Assembly: GCA_963663285.2 (NCBI GenBank)
Contig: CAXXNI010000004.1
Location: forward strand, 248,001-312,000
Source of the DNA: CAXXOK01 sp963663285
Lineage (GTDB): Bacteria; Bacillota; Clostridia; Christensenellales; Aristaeellaceae
DNA: 64,000 bases
Direction: 5' to 3'
The notes under the pieces were generated by a model that saw only the letters and a list, made by a program, of their open reading frames with translations, did not search any database and was not told where the DNA came from. This document shows positions 16,859 to 26,500 of the stretch, piece after piece (within the stretch, counting starts at the first letter, position 1; every line of letters begins with the position of its first letter). The position numbers and the translations under genes are program-made.

Positions 16859-18509
16859 TTGCCTGCGTGCCAATATTGCAGATGAATGTCTGGAAAAGAC
16901 GCGAGGCGGGGCAGGCGTCTATCGGTTGAACGTGCCTACGGGTAGTGGTAAAACGCTTAGTTCCTTACGCTTCGCTCTTGCCATGGTGCAACAAACGGGT
17001 ATGGAAAAGATTATATATGCCGCGCCTTATAAAACGATACTGGAGCAGACGGCGCAAGTGTTTCGGGGAATTCTTGGCGATGACGAAGGGATTGTAGAAC
17101 ATCATAGCGATGTGGTTGTGGAAACAGACAATAAAAGTAGCTTGGAAAACCATCAGTTGCTCACGCAGCGCTGGAATGCGCCTATTGTGCTTACCACTAC
17201 CGTGCAAATGCTGGATACGCTTTTTAGCGGAAGGAGCGCATGCGTGAGGCGCTTTTCGGCGCTGCGCAATTGTGTAATCCTTCTGGATGAGGTGCAGTGT
17301 ATTCCGGTGCGCTGTTGGTATCTGCTCACGCTGGCAATTCGCTTTTTGAGCCGGCTGGCAGGTTGCGCAATTGTGCTTTGTACTGCAACACAACCCCAGT
17401 GGGAAAGCCTGCCGTTGTTTCCGATGCCAAAACCAGTACCGCTGGTACGGGATGAAGAGCATTTATACCAAGCATTTAAGCGCGTTGCGGTGACAGATCG
17501 AACTGTTGAGGGAGAAATGCTGCCGGAAACGCTGACGGGCGAAATCATCAAAATGCTGCCCAAAACAAATAGCGCCTTGTGCATCGCCAATACCAAAAAG
17601 ACAGCTCTGGGTGTTTATGATGCATTGAAAGCTGGCTTGCCAGAGGGCGTTGCGCTGTATTGCCTTACTACGCTCCAATGCCCTGCGCACCGCTTGCAGT
17701 TGCTTACCCAAATCCGCCGCCTGCTGAGAGAAAATAAGCCTGTAGTTTGTGTGGCAACCCAGCTGATTGAGGCTGGTGTGGATATTAGTTTTGGTTTAAC
17801 GGTACGCGCTCTTGCGGGGCTTGAAAGCGTTGCGCAGGCGGCAGGACGCTGCAACCGCAATTGGGAGCGAGCCTGCGGCACAGTATGGCTGGTTCGCCTG
17901 GCAGGGGAGCAGCTTTCTGCTTTACCGGAGATAAAACAGGCACAAAGCGAAACAGTAACCATGCTTAATGAATATAAAATCCATCCTGAAAAATACCAAA
18001 ATGATTTGCTTTCACCGGAAATGATGGAACTGTATTTTCAAACTTTTATGCGTGAAAACAGTAAAAGTATGCGCTACCCGGATGCAAGCCTGAATGATGG
18101 GAGTGACCTATTGGATTTACTTTCTACAAACCACTACGGCAGACGCGCCTATCAAGACGAAACGGGAGAGGCATACAATAGAACGATGGCGCAGGCGTAC
18201 CGTCAGGCTGGTATAATCTTTCGCGCGCTGGATACGCAAACAGTAAGCGTACTGGTGCCTTGGGGTGAAGCAAAGGAATGGATAATACAGCTATCCATGG
18301 AGATGGATTTGCAAAAGATCAATTACCTGCTTACCCGGCTGCAACGCTACTATGTAGCCATTTATAATGGGGATTTTCAAAAACTGCTGGCAAACCATGC
18401 AATTACACAACTGGAACAGGCAGGGGTTTGGGTGACGGATGCCACTTATTACGATGATACACTTGGTTTATCCACAAAGCGCCAGGAAATGGAGTTCTAT
18501 GATATATAG
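16815..18509 (+). CDS. cas3: Cas3 helicase part (type I-C)
   Basis: This SF2 helicase unwinds DNA bound by Cascade so that the HD domain can degrade it. It shows NVPTGSGKTLSSLRF (Walker A), LLDEVQCIP (DExH-like motif II), CTATQPQ (motif III), ATQLIEAGVDISF (motif V) and AQAAGRCNRN (motif VI). The apparent start lies inside the end of the HD part and has no proper ribosome binding site, which fits a one-base frameshift in a single cas3 gene. The helicase is otherwise complete. Confidence 0.9.
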   Translation: MKLNYQTFSKEKEINCLRANIADECLEKTRGGAGVYRLNVPTGSGKTLSSLRFALAMVQQTGMEKIIYAAPYKTILEQTAQVFRGILGDDEGIVEHHSDVVVETDNKSSLENHQLLTQRWNAPIVLTTTVQMLDTLFSGRSACVRRFSALRNCVILLDEVQCIPVRCWYLLTLAIRFLSRLAGCAIVLCTATQPQWESLPLFPMPKPVPLVRDEEHLYQAFKRVAVTDRTVEGEMLPETLTGEIIKMLPKTNSALCIANTKKTALGVYDALKAGLPEGVALYCLTTLQCPAHRLQLLTQIRRLLRENKPVVCVATQLIEAGVDISFGLTVRALAGLESVAQAAGRCNRNWERACGTVWLVRLAGEQLSALPEIKQAQSETVTMLNEYKIHPEKYQNDLLSPEMMELYFQTFMRENSKSMRYPDASLNDGSDLLDLLSTNHYGRRAYQDETGEAYNRTMAQAYRQAGIIFRALDTQTVSVLVPWGEAKEWIIQLSMEMDLQKINYLLTRLQRYYVAIYNGDFQKLLANHAITQLEQAGVWVTDATYYDDTLGLSTKRQEMEFYDI

Positions 18510-18595
18510 CAGAAAACGCATCTGAAAGGAGGCAGTGCTCTATTTGCAGAGATGTGCAGGAAAAACCAGAATAACGCAAGTTGGGAGGAGATAAT

Positions 18596-19300
18596 ATGGA
18601 GCATTCCAATACCATTACGTTCCGCGTGTATGGGCGCTTTGCGCTTTTCAGCGACCCGGCTACAAGGGTTGGTGGGGAAAAGTGCAGTTACTTAATACCG
18701 ACTTATGAAGCGCTCAAAGGGATTTGCGAAAGCATCTACTGGAAGCCAACCATTGTCTGGTATGTGGATAAGGTGCGTGTGCTCAAGCCCTTTCGCAGCC
18801 AAAGCAAAGGAGTGCGGCCCATCACGCTGAATGGGTCGAATACGCTTTCCATATACACTTATATGAGCGATGTGGCATATCAGGTGCAGGCGCATTTTGA
18901 ATGGAATGAACTGCGTAAGGATTTGCAGGCGGATAGAAACGAAAACAAGCATTTCTATATGGCCAAGCGCAGCCTGGAAAAAGGTGGACGCAGAGACATC
19001 TTCTTAGGCACAAGGGAATGCCAGGCCTATGTTGTGCCGGAGGAATTTGCTGCGGGCGGCGGCGCATACGATACGGCGGGGGAAATGAGCTTTGGGCTGC
19101 AGTTTCACGGCTTTGATTATGGGGATGAAGGCAAGGGCGGGCAACTTACGGCGCGCTTTTGGTACCCCAAAATGATCAACGGTGTAATTGCGTACTGTCC
19201 CCCGGAGCAATGTGCCGTTTATAGGCAGATCAAGCAAATGTCACCCAAGCAATTCATACTCGGGCAAAACCTCCGCTCCGTTGAGGAGGAAATGCTATGA
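18596..19300 (+). CDS. cas5c: Cas5c (Cas5d), crRNA processing endonuclease of type I-C
   Basis: In type I-C, Cas5 replaces Cas6: it cuts pre-crRNA and stays on the 5' handle of Cascade. The protein (234 residues) begins ITFRVYGRFALFSDPATRVG and contains SYLIPTYEALKGICESIYW, both characteristic of Cas5d. ATG 18596 follows GGGAGGAG. The gene is intact, and its stop overlaps the cas8c start as ATGA. Confidence 0.93.
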   Translation: MEHSNTITFRVYGRFALFSDPATRVGGEKCSYLIPTYEALKGICESIYWKPTIVWYVDKVRVLKPFRSQSKGVRPITLNGSNTLSIYTYMSDVAYQVQAHFEWNELRKDLQADRNENKHFYMAKRSLEKGGRRDIFLGTRECQAYVVPEEFAAGGGAYDTAGEMSFGLQFHGFDYGDEGKGGQLTARFWYPKMINGVIAYCPPEQCAVYRQIKQMSPKQFILGQNLRSVEEEML

Positions 19301-21222
19301 GCTGGATGCAAAAGTTGTATGAAACATACAATGCGTGCGAATTGCAGGGCTTGGCAGGGAAACGGGATGAAACGCCTATGCTGCTGCCCCTGTACCATGG
19401 TACACAGCAGGCGCAGTTGGAAGTGCGTATTGATGGGGCAGGCAATTGGCTGCCGAACAGCGCAATCTGCGTAGAGAAAAAAGAGCAGGAAACGCTGATG
19501 CCCATCACTGAAAAATCCGCCAATCGCACAAGCAGCCCGGAACCCATGCCACTGTTTGATAAGCTGGTGTATGTCGCGGGCGATTATACCCAATATGTAT
19601 CCAATGAAAAACCAGAAAAAGAAAAAAAGCCTTACGAGTTGTATGTGGAAGCACTGCGGCAATGGTGCGAATCGCCATTTACCCATCCGGATGTGCAGGC
19701 GTGGCTGAAATATGTTGAAAAAGGCTGCCTGATAAAAGACCTGATTACCGACGGCATCTTTCAAGCGGATGAAAATGGCAAGATGGAAGAAAAATGGGGC
19801 GGAACAGGAAAAGCAACGGATGCCTATCTGTTCGTGTTCGGGTGCAGCAGGAGGTTGCAAAAGACGAAGATAGGCTGTGGATGAACGAGGAACTTTCCGC
19901 CCAATGGATTGCATATCAAAACAACTTGCCACAGGAAAAAAGTTTGTGCTATGTGCTGGGGCGCGAAATGGCAACCTCGTCCATGAGCCCAAAGTATATC
20001 CGCTATCCGGGGGATGGGGCGAAGTTGATTTCCGCTAACGATAGCGGCGGTTTTACCTATCGCGGTCGCTTTGCAAACGCGGATGAAGCGTTTTCCATCG
20101 GCCGGGAAACGACAGAGAAAGCCCACGCGGCACTTAAATATTTGATTCGCAGACAAGGTTACCGCAACGGCGAACAGGTGATACTCACTTTTGGCACGGG
20201 CGGCGAGCCGCTGGCCTTCGATTGGCGAGGATACGGCAAGCTTTGCAGACAACGATTTCTTTACCATGCTCATGCTTAAAGCCGAATTTAGCTTGAAAGA
20301 AAGCTTGGCGCGTGATGTAAACAAGGCTGTTGCGGGTTACCAAAGCCGCTTGAATCCACAGGCAGAAGCGATTGTGATGGGGCTGGATTCCGCTACTCCG
20401 GGGCGGCTATCACTGTTCTATTACCGTGAAACGACGGCGGAGGACTTTTTGGAACGGGTCAAGCGGTGGCATATGTCTTGTTCGTGGGAACATCGCTACC
20501 GCTATCAGGCAAACGGGGTTGATGAAAAAGGGAAGACGGTTTTACCGGCGTATCACGTTCTGCGGCGCACCCGCACCGATTGACATTGTGGATGCTGCCT
20601 ATGGGGAACGAGCTAGCGACAAGCTGAAAAAAAGCACCGTGGAAAGACTGCTGCCGTGCATTGTGGATGGCGCACGCTTGCCGCGGGATATTGTTTACCT
20701 GCGCGGCGCGCCGCGCAGCACAGCGCGCACAGCTAAAAACCGAGGAAAGTGAGAAAGCGCTCTCGATAGCGTGTGCTTTGATACGAAAATCCAGTAACGA
20801 TCGAAAACAGGAGGAGGTATGGGATATGGCACTACAACCAGACGTGACGGACAGGAGTTATCTTTTTGGGCGCGCATGGGCTTACGCCGAAAATATTGAA
20901 CGCTATGCGCTGCAGCAAGCAGGTGAAAACCGCAGCACCAACGCGGAACGCCTGATGGCGGGGTTTGCCAGACACCCCAAAACGTTCGTGGGGCATCTTG
21001 ATGGATCGGTTACGCCCCTATCAGCTAAAGTTGGGCAATAGAGCCAATGCACTGAATGAAGGGATGGATGCTGTGATTTGCACGCTTGAACTGGAAGGGT
21101 TCACGGATACCCCGCTGGATGAGTGTTATTTACTTGGCTACGCATGCCAGAAACAAGCCTTTGCACAAGAACGTAACGAACGGATAGCGCAAAAGAACGC
21201 ACAGAATGTTGAGGAGGAGTAA
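19297..21222 (+). pseudogene. cas8c: cas8c (csd1), type I-C large Cascade subunit, broken by five frameshifts
   Basis: Joined across frames, the region encodes about 640 residues, near the normal Cas8c length. The pieces join smoothly. The first begins MSWMQKLYETYNACELQGLA. The frame shifts near 19839 (-1), 20222 (+1), 20560 (+1), 20735 (+1) and 20995 (+1). Later pieces include YVLGREMATSSMSPKYIRYP and CTLELEGFTDTPLDECYLLG. No stop arises by substitution; all breaks are single-base indels. Cas8c would recognise the PAM and place Cas3. Either the gene is newly inactivated or the sequence holds local indel errors. Confidence 0.85.
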
Positions 21223-21225
21223 ACC

Positions 21226-22075
21226 ATGGCTGCTTTAGAAAATAAAATTGATTTTGCGGTGATTCTTTCCGTACATCATGCCAACCCGAACGGCGATCCC
21301 CTAAACGGAAATCGTCCGCGTGAAAATTACGAAGGTTATGGGGAAATATCCGATGTGTGCCTGAAACGGAAAAATCCGTAACCGATTGATGGATATGGGC
21401 TACCCAATTTTTGTGCAGTCCGATGATAAAAAGGTAGATAGTTTCAAATCCCTGCATGAGCGCATGAATGGAGATGAAGCGTTGAAAAAGGAAAAAAAAC
21501 AAGGATGTTTTTACCAAAATGGCCTGTGATAAGTGGATGGATGTGCGTGCATTTGGGCAGGTGTTCGCCTTTAAGAATGCTACATTGGCATCGGTCGGTG
21601 TACGCGGGCCGGTATCGGTGCAGAGTGCGTTCAGCGTTTTGCCGGTGGATATTGATAGTATTCAGATTACCAAAAGCGTTAACAGCGAAACCAGCGATTC
21701 CCGCAGCAGCGATACAATGGGTATGAAACACCGCATTCCCTTTGGCCTGTATGTGTTCAAAGGCAGTATCAACTGTCAATTGGCGGAACTTACCGGTTTT
21801 TTCACAGGAGGATGCCGATGCGATTCATCAGGCGCTTGATTACCCTGTTTGAAAACGATGCGTCCTCAGCGCGTCCCGAAGGGAGCATGGAAGTGAACCG
21901 TGTGTATTGGTGGAAACACAATTGCAAGAGCGGACAATACTCCGCAGCGCGCGTGCACCGTTCGCTTGTTGTGAAGGGCAAGCAAGGCGTAGAAACACCC
22001 CATAGCATTGAGGATTTTGATATTGCTTTGTTTGATTTGCCGGAGCTCACCCCGCAAATAGACGATGGACGTTAA
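21226..22075 (+). pseudogene. cas7c: cas7c (csd2), type I-C Cascade backbone subunit, broken by four +1 frameshifts
   Basis: The product should coat the crRNA spacer in Cascade. The start ENKIDFAVILSVHHANPNGD is classic Csd2, and ATG 21226 follows GAGGAGGAG. Extra bases appear in A-runs near 21371 and 21495, in a T-run near 21800 and as a G near 21838. Removing them restores ISDVCLKRKIRNRLMDMG, then KDVFTKMACDKW, then QEDADAIHQALITLFENDAS, through to the end. The joined protein has the usual length of about 280 residues. Confidence 0.87.
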
Positions 22076-22736
22076 GGAGGAGGACTGGCTGCAACTGAGT
22101 GGTTTGCAGCATTTTGCCTACTGCAAACGCCAATGGGCGTTGATTATGGTTGAAAACCAATGGGCGGAAAACCTGAGAACCGTGGAAGGGCATATGATGC
22201 ATGAACGTGCACATGATAAAGCGCTGCGTGAAAAACGGGGGGATGTAATTATCCTCCGCGGGTTGAATGTGCACTCGCGCGCCCTTGGCGTTTGCGGTAT
22301 GTGTGACGTTGTGGAGTTCCATCGCCATCAAGGCGGCATACTACTGGACGGAGAAGATGGCTTGTGGATGCCCGTACCGATTGAATATAAAAAAGGGAAA
22401 CCGAAAAGCCACGATGCGGACAGACTTCAGCTTTGCTGCGAGGCAATGTGTTTGGAGGATATGTTGCTGTGCCCGCCAATTGCAACCGGCTATTTGTATT
22501 ATGGGGAAACAGCACGGAGAGAAGCGGTGCCCCTGGCCGATGAACTGCGCCAAATGGTAATCCAAAGCGTTTTAGAAATGCATCAAATGCTTACAAGGCA
22601 GCATACTCCAAAGGTAAAAGCAAACAAGGGCTGCAATGCGTGCTCACTTAAGGAAATCTGCTTGCCGTTTTTAACGAAGCATCAAAGCGCAACAAAATAC
22701 ATTGCCAGCCATCTGCAAGAGACACAGGAGGAATAG
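22065..22736 (+). CDS. cas4: Cas4 adaptation exonuclease, type I-C
   Basis: Cas4 trims prespacers so that they carry the correct PAM end before integration. The protein (223 residues) has an iron-sulfur cluster set: Cys in FAYCKRQW near the start and CNACSLKEIC near the end. The RecB-like nuclease core includes CDVVEF and VPIEYKKGK. The gene is intact and overlaps the cas7 end by 11 bases. Confidence 0.93.
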   Translation: MDVKEEDWLQLSGLQHFAYCKRQWALIMVENQWAENLRTVEGHMMHERAHDKALREKRGDVIILRGLNVHSRALGVCGMCDVVEFHRHQGGILLDGEDGLWMPVPIEYKKGKPKSHDADRLQLCCEAMCLEDMLLCPPIATGYLYYGETARREAVPLADELRQMVIQSVLEMHQMLTRQHTPKVKANKGCNACSLKEICLPFLTKHQSATKYIASHLQETQEE

Positions 22737-22737
22737 C

Positions 22738-23854
22738 ATGCGAAAATTGAACAACACCCTCTATGTTACTTCTCCAGATCGTTACTTGTCGTTGGAAGGG
22801 GAAACGGTAATTGTGCTGGAACAATCGGAGGAAAATAGGGCAGTTTCCCCTGCACAATCTGCAAAGTATCGTAACCTTTGGCTACACAGGCGCCAGCCCG
22901 AGGCTGATGTCCGCCTGTGCGCAGCGGCCCTGATTGCCCTTTCTTTTATCAGCCCAAACGGCCGCTTTCTAGCAAGCATCCATGGCGAAACTAAAGGTAA
23001 TGTACTTTTACGCAGGCAGCAAGTATCGGGACGCGGACAGTGATGATAGGTGCAGTGCTTATGCACGATCCTTCTTGATTGGAAAAATTTGCAATGCCCG
23101 CTGGGTAATAGAGCGTTCCTTGCGGGATCATGGGGAACGGGTGGACAGCGGCAAATTTAAAGCGGCATCCGAGGGTTTGCGAGAAAGCTTGCAGGCTTTG
23201 GAGGCAGGTACAAGCGTAGATGCCTTACGAGGTATAGAAGGAGAAGCGGCGTCCCGATACTTTGGTGTGTTTGATGATATGATCTTGCAGCAAAAGGATA
23301 CGTTCTATTTCCACCAGCGCACGCGCCGTCCGCCTATGGATAACGTGAATGCTCTGCTATCTTTTCATCTATGTCATTCTCGCCCGTGAATGTGCATCTG
23401 CGTTGGAAACGGTGGGGCTGGATCCGTATGTGGGTTACCTGCATACGGATCGTCCGGGGGCGTACATCCTTGGCGCTGGACTTGGTGGAGAAGAACTGCG
23501 GCGCGCCGTTTGCAGACCGCTTTGTGCTTTCGCTAATCAACTTGAAACAGATTGGGGACAATGGTTTTGACCGGGAGGAAAGCGGCGCCGTACGGATGAC
23601 GGATGCCGCTCGTAAACTCATACTGGCGCAATGGCAAAAGCGAAAACAAAAATGTGATCACCCACCCGTTCCTGAATGAGAAAATTGAGTGGGGATTAGT
23701 ACCGTATGTGCAAGCGCTGTTGCTTGCACGCACTATACGTGGTGATTTGGATGCATACCCGCCGTTTTTATGGAAAGTAAAGGAGAAAGGCCATGCTGAT
23801 ACTCATTACCTACGATGTAAATACCCAAACGGCGGAGGGAAGGCGGCGACTTAG
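22738..23854 (+). pseudogene. cas1: cas1, type I-C integrase, broken by about six frameshifts
   Basis: The true protein should end near 23780 (YPPFLWK). It begins RKLNNTLYVTSPDRYLSLEG after AGGAGG. Indels lie near 22833 (+A), 22930 (net -1), 23025 (+G), 23366 (+C), 23458 (+G in a G-run) and 23648 (+A), and perhaps at 23777. Corrected, it reads QSIVTFGYTGASPRLMSACA, then FISPNGRFLASIHGETKGNV, then ECASALETVGLDPYVGYLHT (catalytic Glu and His), then NLKQIGDNGFDREESGAVRM. Conserved catalytic regions survive, so the inactivation is recent or an artefact of the sequence. Confidence 0.86.
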
Positions 23855-24083
23855 GCAAGTGGCAAAATGTTGTCAGGATTATGGCATCAGGGTACAAAAC
23901 AGTGTGTTTGAATGTGTTTTGGATACGATGCAGCTAAAACTGGTTCGCAATCGGCTGGAAGGGTTGATTGATAAACAGGCTGACAGTTTACGCTTTTACA
24001 ACCTTGGCAACCGAACAGACAACAAAGTAATCCACATTGGCGCCAAAGAAGCTGTAAACGTTGATGATGTATTAATTCTTTAA
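23793..24083 (+). CDS. cas2: Cas2, type I-C
   Basis: The protein (96 residues) is the usual size and begins LILITYDVNTQTAEGRRRL, with the conserved aspartate of the ferredoxin-like fold. It bridges two Cas1 dimers during spacer integration. AAAGGAG lies 14 bases before ATG 23793. It is intact and is the last gene before the array. Confidence 0.95.
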   Translation: MLILITYDVNTQTAEGRRRLRQVAKCCQDYGIRVQNSVFECVLDTMQLKLVRNRLEGLIDKQADSLRFYNLGNRTDNKVIHIGAKEAVNVDDVLIL

Positions 24084-24262
24084 CACCTATAGTGCGAAGT
24101 ATAAGCAAACAGCTTTTTCCTGGCAGGTTCGCACCCCGTTTTATGGTTCCATGAAGGAGATTTTCGCTTTTGGATGACTGGTAAAGCAAGCCCAAAATGG
24201 AAAATCACCTGTAATTATGCAAAACGTACAATAGCAGAGACTATCGCTTGGCTATTTGTGCA
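24084..24262 (+). promoter_or_regulatory. CRISPR leader
   Basis: About 180 bases without a gene lie between cas2 and the first repeat. Its position upstream of the variant-bearing first repeats marks it as the leader where transcription starts and new spacers enter. No specific promoter was assigned. Confidence 0.6.
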
Positions 24263-25022
24263 GTCGTCCCCTGCGTGGAGACGTGGATTGAAATGTTTCC
24301 AGCTCCACAGGCTGGAATTATTAGATTGGTCGTCCCCTGCGTGGAGACGTGGATTGAAATCATATCGGCTACCGGCATCAGCCCTAGCGCCTGCAAGTCG
24401 TCCCCTGCGTGGGGACGTGGATTGAAATTCGTTCCCACGGCCGCAGGTAATCGCACCCCTTCGGTCGTCCCCCTGCGTGGGGACGTGGATTGAAATCCCA
24501 TACAGGTCGGCGGCAACTTCCGCCGTATCCAGGTCGTCCCCTGCGTGGGGACGTGGATTGAAATACCGTCCGTGTCCAAGTCCTCTGCCTTATGATCGTC
24601 GTCCCCTGCGTGGGGACGTGGATTGAAATTTTTCCATCAAATCTTACAAAGCCTTTTCCGACGGGTCGTCCCCTGCGTGGGGACGTGGATTGAAATGTGT
24701 CGCTAAAATCACACCTAACCGGGCAGCCCGGGTCGTCTCCTGCGTGGGGACGTGGATTGAAATGGTATAGTCCGTATATGTAACCATGCCGATGGACAGT
24801 CGTCCCCTGCGTGGGGACGTGGATTGAAATGCTTTTACCGCTATCCGTTAATTTACCCTCTGCATGTCGTCCCCTGCGTGGGGACGTGGATTGAAATTCT
24901 CGGAATAAGCGACCTCAGCGTAAATGAAGCTGTCGTCCCCTGCGTGAGGACGTGGATTGAAATTATACCGTCGCCATGAACAGCAAGGGAGGCGCGGTCG
25001 TACCCTACGTGGGGACGTGGAT
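24263..25022 (+). CRISPR. Type I-C CRISPR array, 12 repeats and 11 spacers
   Basis: The 32-base repeat begins GTCGTCCCCTGCGTGGGGAC and ends GTGGATTGAAAT, the type I-C form. Repeats start at 24263, 24329, 24397, 24464, 24533, 24598, 24665, 24732, 24799, 24866, 24932 and 24997. Spacers are 33-36 bases. Repeats 1 and 2 share GTGGAGACG in place of GTGGGGACG, repeat 4 has an extra C, repeat 8 has CTCC, and repeat 11 has GTGAGGACG. The last repeat is mutated and stops after 26 bases, marking the trailer end. Spacer 2 (24361-24396) resembles the prophage at 54903-54938. Confidence 0.97.
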
Positions 25023-25065
25023 AATTGGGGTTAAATGGACAAAACCTCATAATATTAACAAAGTA

Positions 25066-25100
25066 AAACCCCCTTGAAACCAACTGTTTCAAGGGGGTTT
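25066..25100. terminator. Bidirectional terminator between array and tRNA fragment
   Basis: Perfect 15-base arms (25066-25080 and 25086-25100) surround CAACT, with A/T tracts at both ends. It can stop both array transcription from the left and tRNA transcription from the right. Confidence 0.8.
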
Positions 25101-25103
25101 GCT

Positions 25104-25152
25104 TGGTACGCCCGGTGCGATTCGAACGCATGACCTTCAGAGTCGGAGTCTG
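25104..25152 (-). tRNA. 3' part of tRNA-Arg(CCG), prophage attachment site
   Basis: Read on the minus strand, the segment holds the anticodon arm TCAGA-CTCCGAC-TCTGA (anticodon CCG), a variable region, the T loop TTCGAAT, an acceptor 3' strand and CCA. Beyond the anticodon arm the sequence no longer matches a tRNA: the D arm and 5' acceptor strand are missing. With the integrase gene 22 bases away, this is the displaced 3' end left at an attachment site. The rebuilt full tRNA should lie at the other end of the element; it was not found in this window. Confidence 0.75.
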
Positions 25153-25174
25153 ATGTAAAAAACGATTAAAAGCG

Positions 25175-26353
25175 TTATATATCAATGGTTTTAAATGGTG
25201 TCCTGTTGGTTTGCATACCGTTTTGCATACCAAACAAGATTTGGTGGTTAACATTTTCGCGTAGCTTTTGTGCTGAAGCAGCTTCTCTTTCGGCGGTTAG
25301 GTGAGTATAAATTCGCATGGTCATTGTTTGATCGGCGTGACCCATCCATTTTTGTGCTGTTTTAAGATCAATACCGGAATTGTATAACATGGTGCAGTAT
25401 GAATGGCGCAAATCGTGTGGCTGAATGGTAACGGATTGCCACGGATGCTGCTTTAGGAAAGACTCACCCTGACCACTTCTGCGGCCGTACCAACGTTTTG
25501 AATCCCCATTCTGAAGCTGCTCAAGATAGGAGATATAGCTTTGCCAAGAACACTGAAATGCTGTCTCAGTCATGATGTGACCATTAGCTGATTTAGCAAG
25601 AAGGCCATGCTGCTCAGCGAGTATGGATGCAAGAATATCAAGCATAGGAATAGTGCGCTCACCTGATTCGGTTTTGGGAGAGACAATTAGTGGATCGTTA
25701 TTTTCAAACCGAACAGCTTGCCTAACGGTTATCGTCATAGATTGAAAATCGACATCTCTATCAATATTAAGCGCTAGTGCCTCTCCGCGACGAAGCCCAG
25801 CATATAACATTACCATTACCGCGGGGGCAAAACGATGATTGCCAATACTCTGTAAAATTAATTGGCGTTCCCAATCATCTATAGCTCGATGCGTTCCAGC
25901 TTTGCCTTTGGGAGGTTTGACGGATAGGCAGGGATTGTGTGATATTAAACGATCTGCAACAGCAGATTGAAACATAGCATCTACCGTTTGGGAAAGATGA
26001 CGAATGTATGATGCAGATTTGCCTGCACGCTGATTATAAACATTCTGAATATCGGAGGGTACGACGTCGGATAAACGCTTATCACCAATAAGATCAATCA
26101 TGGTATTAAGCTCCCGAATATGTTCGTTTTGGGTACGGATGCCAATATTTGATTTATATGTTTTCATCCACTGTGCAGCATACAGGGAAACTGTAACGCC
26201 TGCAGCTTCAGCGCGGAGGCCAGCTTCAATTTGTTTTTTATAAGCATCCCGCTTTGCATAGGCTTCGGACTGCGTGTTGCCCATAAACAGTTGGCCCTTA
26301 TACTTTGCGGCATAGCGGCCATCTTTACGTTGCTTTAAAGTTGCGCGTGGCAT
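25175..26353 (-). CDS. int: Prophage integrase, tyrosine recombinase
   Basis: The protein (392 residues) has an N-terminal AP2-like arm-binding domain (RKDGRYAAKYKGQLF), a SAM-like core-binding domain and a catalytic domain. The catalytic residues are Arg in LYAGLRRGEAL, His-x-x-Arg in DLRHSYC, His in WMGHADQT and Tyr in MRIYTHL. AAGGTG precedes ATG 26353. It ends next to the tRNA-Arg fragment, the usual place for an integrase that targets a tRNA gene. Confidence 0.95.
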   Translation of the reverse strand: MPRATLKQRKDGRYAAKYKGQLFMGNTQSEAYAKRDAYKKQIEAGLRAEAAGVTVSLYAAQWMKTYKSNIGIRTQNEHIRELNTMIDLIGDKRLSDVVPSDIQNVYNQRAGKSASYIRHLSQTVDAMFQSAVADRLISHNPCLSVKPPKGKAGTHRAIDDWERQLILQSIGNHRFAPAVMVMLYAGLRRGEALALNIDRDVDFQSMTITVRQAVRFENNDPLIVSPKTESGERTIPMLDILASILAEQHGLLAKSANGHIMTETAFQCSWQSYISYLEQLQNGDSKRWYGRRSGQGESFLKQHPWQSVTIQPHDLRHSYCTMLYNSGIDLKTAQKWMGHADQTMTMRIYTHLTAEREAASAQKLRENVNHQILFGMQNGMQTNRTPFKTIDI

Positions 26354-26432
26354 TAAACAATCACCTTACTTTCGCGGACGGATATATACCAGATGTGGTG
26401 CTAATAGATGATAAAGTATATAGATTTAGCGC

Positions 26433-26482
26433 TTGACGAGAACGTGCGTTCGTAGTAACCTATTTATACAAACACACGTTCG
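26433..26482 (+). promoter_or_regulatory. Probable SOS-controlled promoter with two LexA-type boxes
   Basis: TTGACG at 26433 can serve as a -35 element. GAACGTGCGTTC at 26440 is a perfect GAAC-N4-GTTC box of the Gram-positive LexA type. AAACACACGTTC at 26470 is a second, near-perfect box. They flank the expected start point upstream of a small gene at 26501. The divergent integrase may also be affected. Confidence 0.6.
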
Positions 26483-26500
26483 CATTGGAGGGTGGTTGAC

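Noticed and set aside
24174..24579. Frames reading through the CRISPR repeats on both strands
   Set aside because: They are made of repeat-derived sequence and carry no gene signals.
24764..24931. Spacers 8 and 10 encode short peptides (GMVTYTDY and GISDLSV) resembling the prophage chaperone extension near 43980 and the tail protein near 49195
   Set aside because: Nucleotide identity is only about half and no TTC PAM stands beside either alignment, so chance cannot be excluded.
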